The notes under the pieces were generated by a model. The model was not told the origin of the DNA and did not search any database. It saw only the letters and a program-made list of their open reading frames with translations. Source: UMGS1279 sp045577495 (GTDB lineage: Bacteria > Bacillota > Clostridia > Oscillospirales > Acutalibacteraceae). Taken from it: a DNA stretch of 20,501 nt. Location: assembly GCA_045577495.1 (NCBI GenBank), contig JAZNIK010000057.1:1-20501 (forward strand), in the 5' to 3' direction. A program made the translations under genes and the position numbers. Shown here piece by piece: positions 20,477 to 20,501 of the stretch. Each line of letters begins with the position of its first letter. Within the stretch, counting starts at the first letter, position 1.

Positions 20477-20501
20477 ATGCTTAAACCGTCAACTTCAAGA
20501 C
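20477..20501 (+). CDS. Start of an unidentified gene (truncated by the window edge)
   Basis: The ATG at 20477 follows AGAGGG at 20465-20470 and the promoter above. Only MLKPSTSR is visible. The opening vaguely recalls RNA polymerase omega (which often begins M-I/L-K/R-P-S), but eight residues are far too few for a call. Confidence 0.5.

Noticed and set aside
1..20501. CRISPR arrays, insertion sequences, prophage genes, tRNA or rRNA genes
   Set aside because: No regularly spaced repeats, transposase or integrase motifs, or tRNA-like cloverleaf ends were seen on either strand; gene content is core.

Overview
The window looks like chromosomal core DNA from an AT-rich, endospore-forming Bacillota, probably class Clostridia (Oscillospirales/Ruminococcaceae-like). 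This rests on three things: the sporulation genes ylbJ, yqfC and yqfD; the block phoH-ybeY-era-yqzL-recO-mutS2; and strong AGGAGG-type ribosome-binding sites with sigma-A-like promoters. The genus is inference. No mobile element, CRISPR array, tRNA or rRNA was seen.

Layout. (1) 1-874, minus: ylbJ, running off the left edge, divergent from (2) 956-2437, plus: yqfC-yqfD, a sporulation pair. (3) 2489-8233, plus: phoH, ybeY, era, a 50-codon yqzL-like gene, recO and mutS2. These are closely spaced genes for RNA/ribosome maturation, DNA repair and rescue. (4) 8245-9380, plus: two half-size CHR (chromate transporter family) genes with a 4-nt overlap, closed by a perfect palindromic terminator. (5) 9446-9925, minus: a lone membrane-anchored DUF5067-like protein with its own promoter. 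(6) 10151-17593, minus: a compact histidine operon, hisZ-hisG-hisD-hisC-hisB-hisH-hisA-hisF-hisIE, covering every step from PRPP to histidine except histidinol-phosphate phosphatase. (7) 17811-18368, plus: an unrecognised four-helix membrane protein divergent from his. (8) 18454-20399, plus: rpsB-tsf with a promoter, a structured 5' leader and two tandem hairpins. (9) A promoter and the first codons of another gene at the right edge.

No new multi-gene system is visible; the genes are mostly housekeeping. The most interesting signals are regulatory. A palindrome sits exactly on the -35 box of the his promoter and resembles a TrpR-family operator. The his messenger has almost no leader, so T-box or attenuation control is unlikely. 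The rpsB leader can fold into a three-tier stem. A good promoter inside the long open frame next to his shows that its first 31 codons are probably not translated. A yqzL-like gene overlaps recO by 50 nt.
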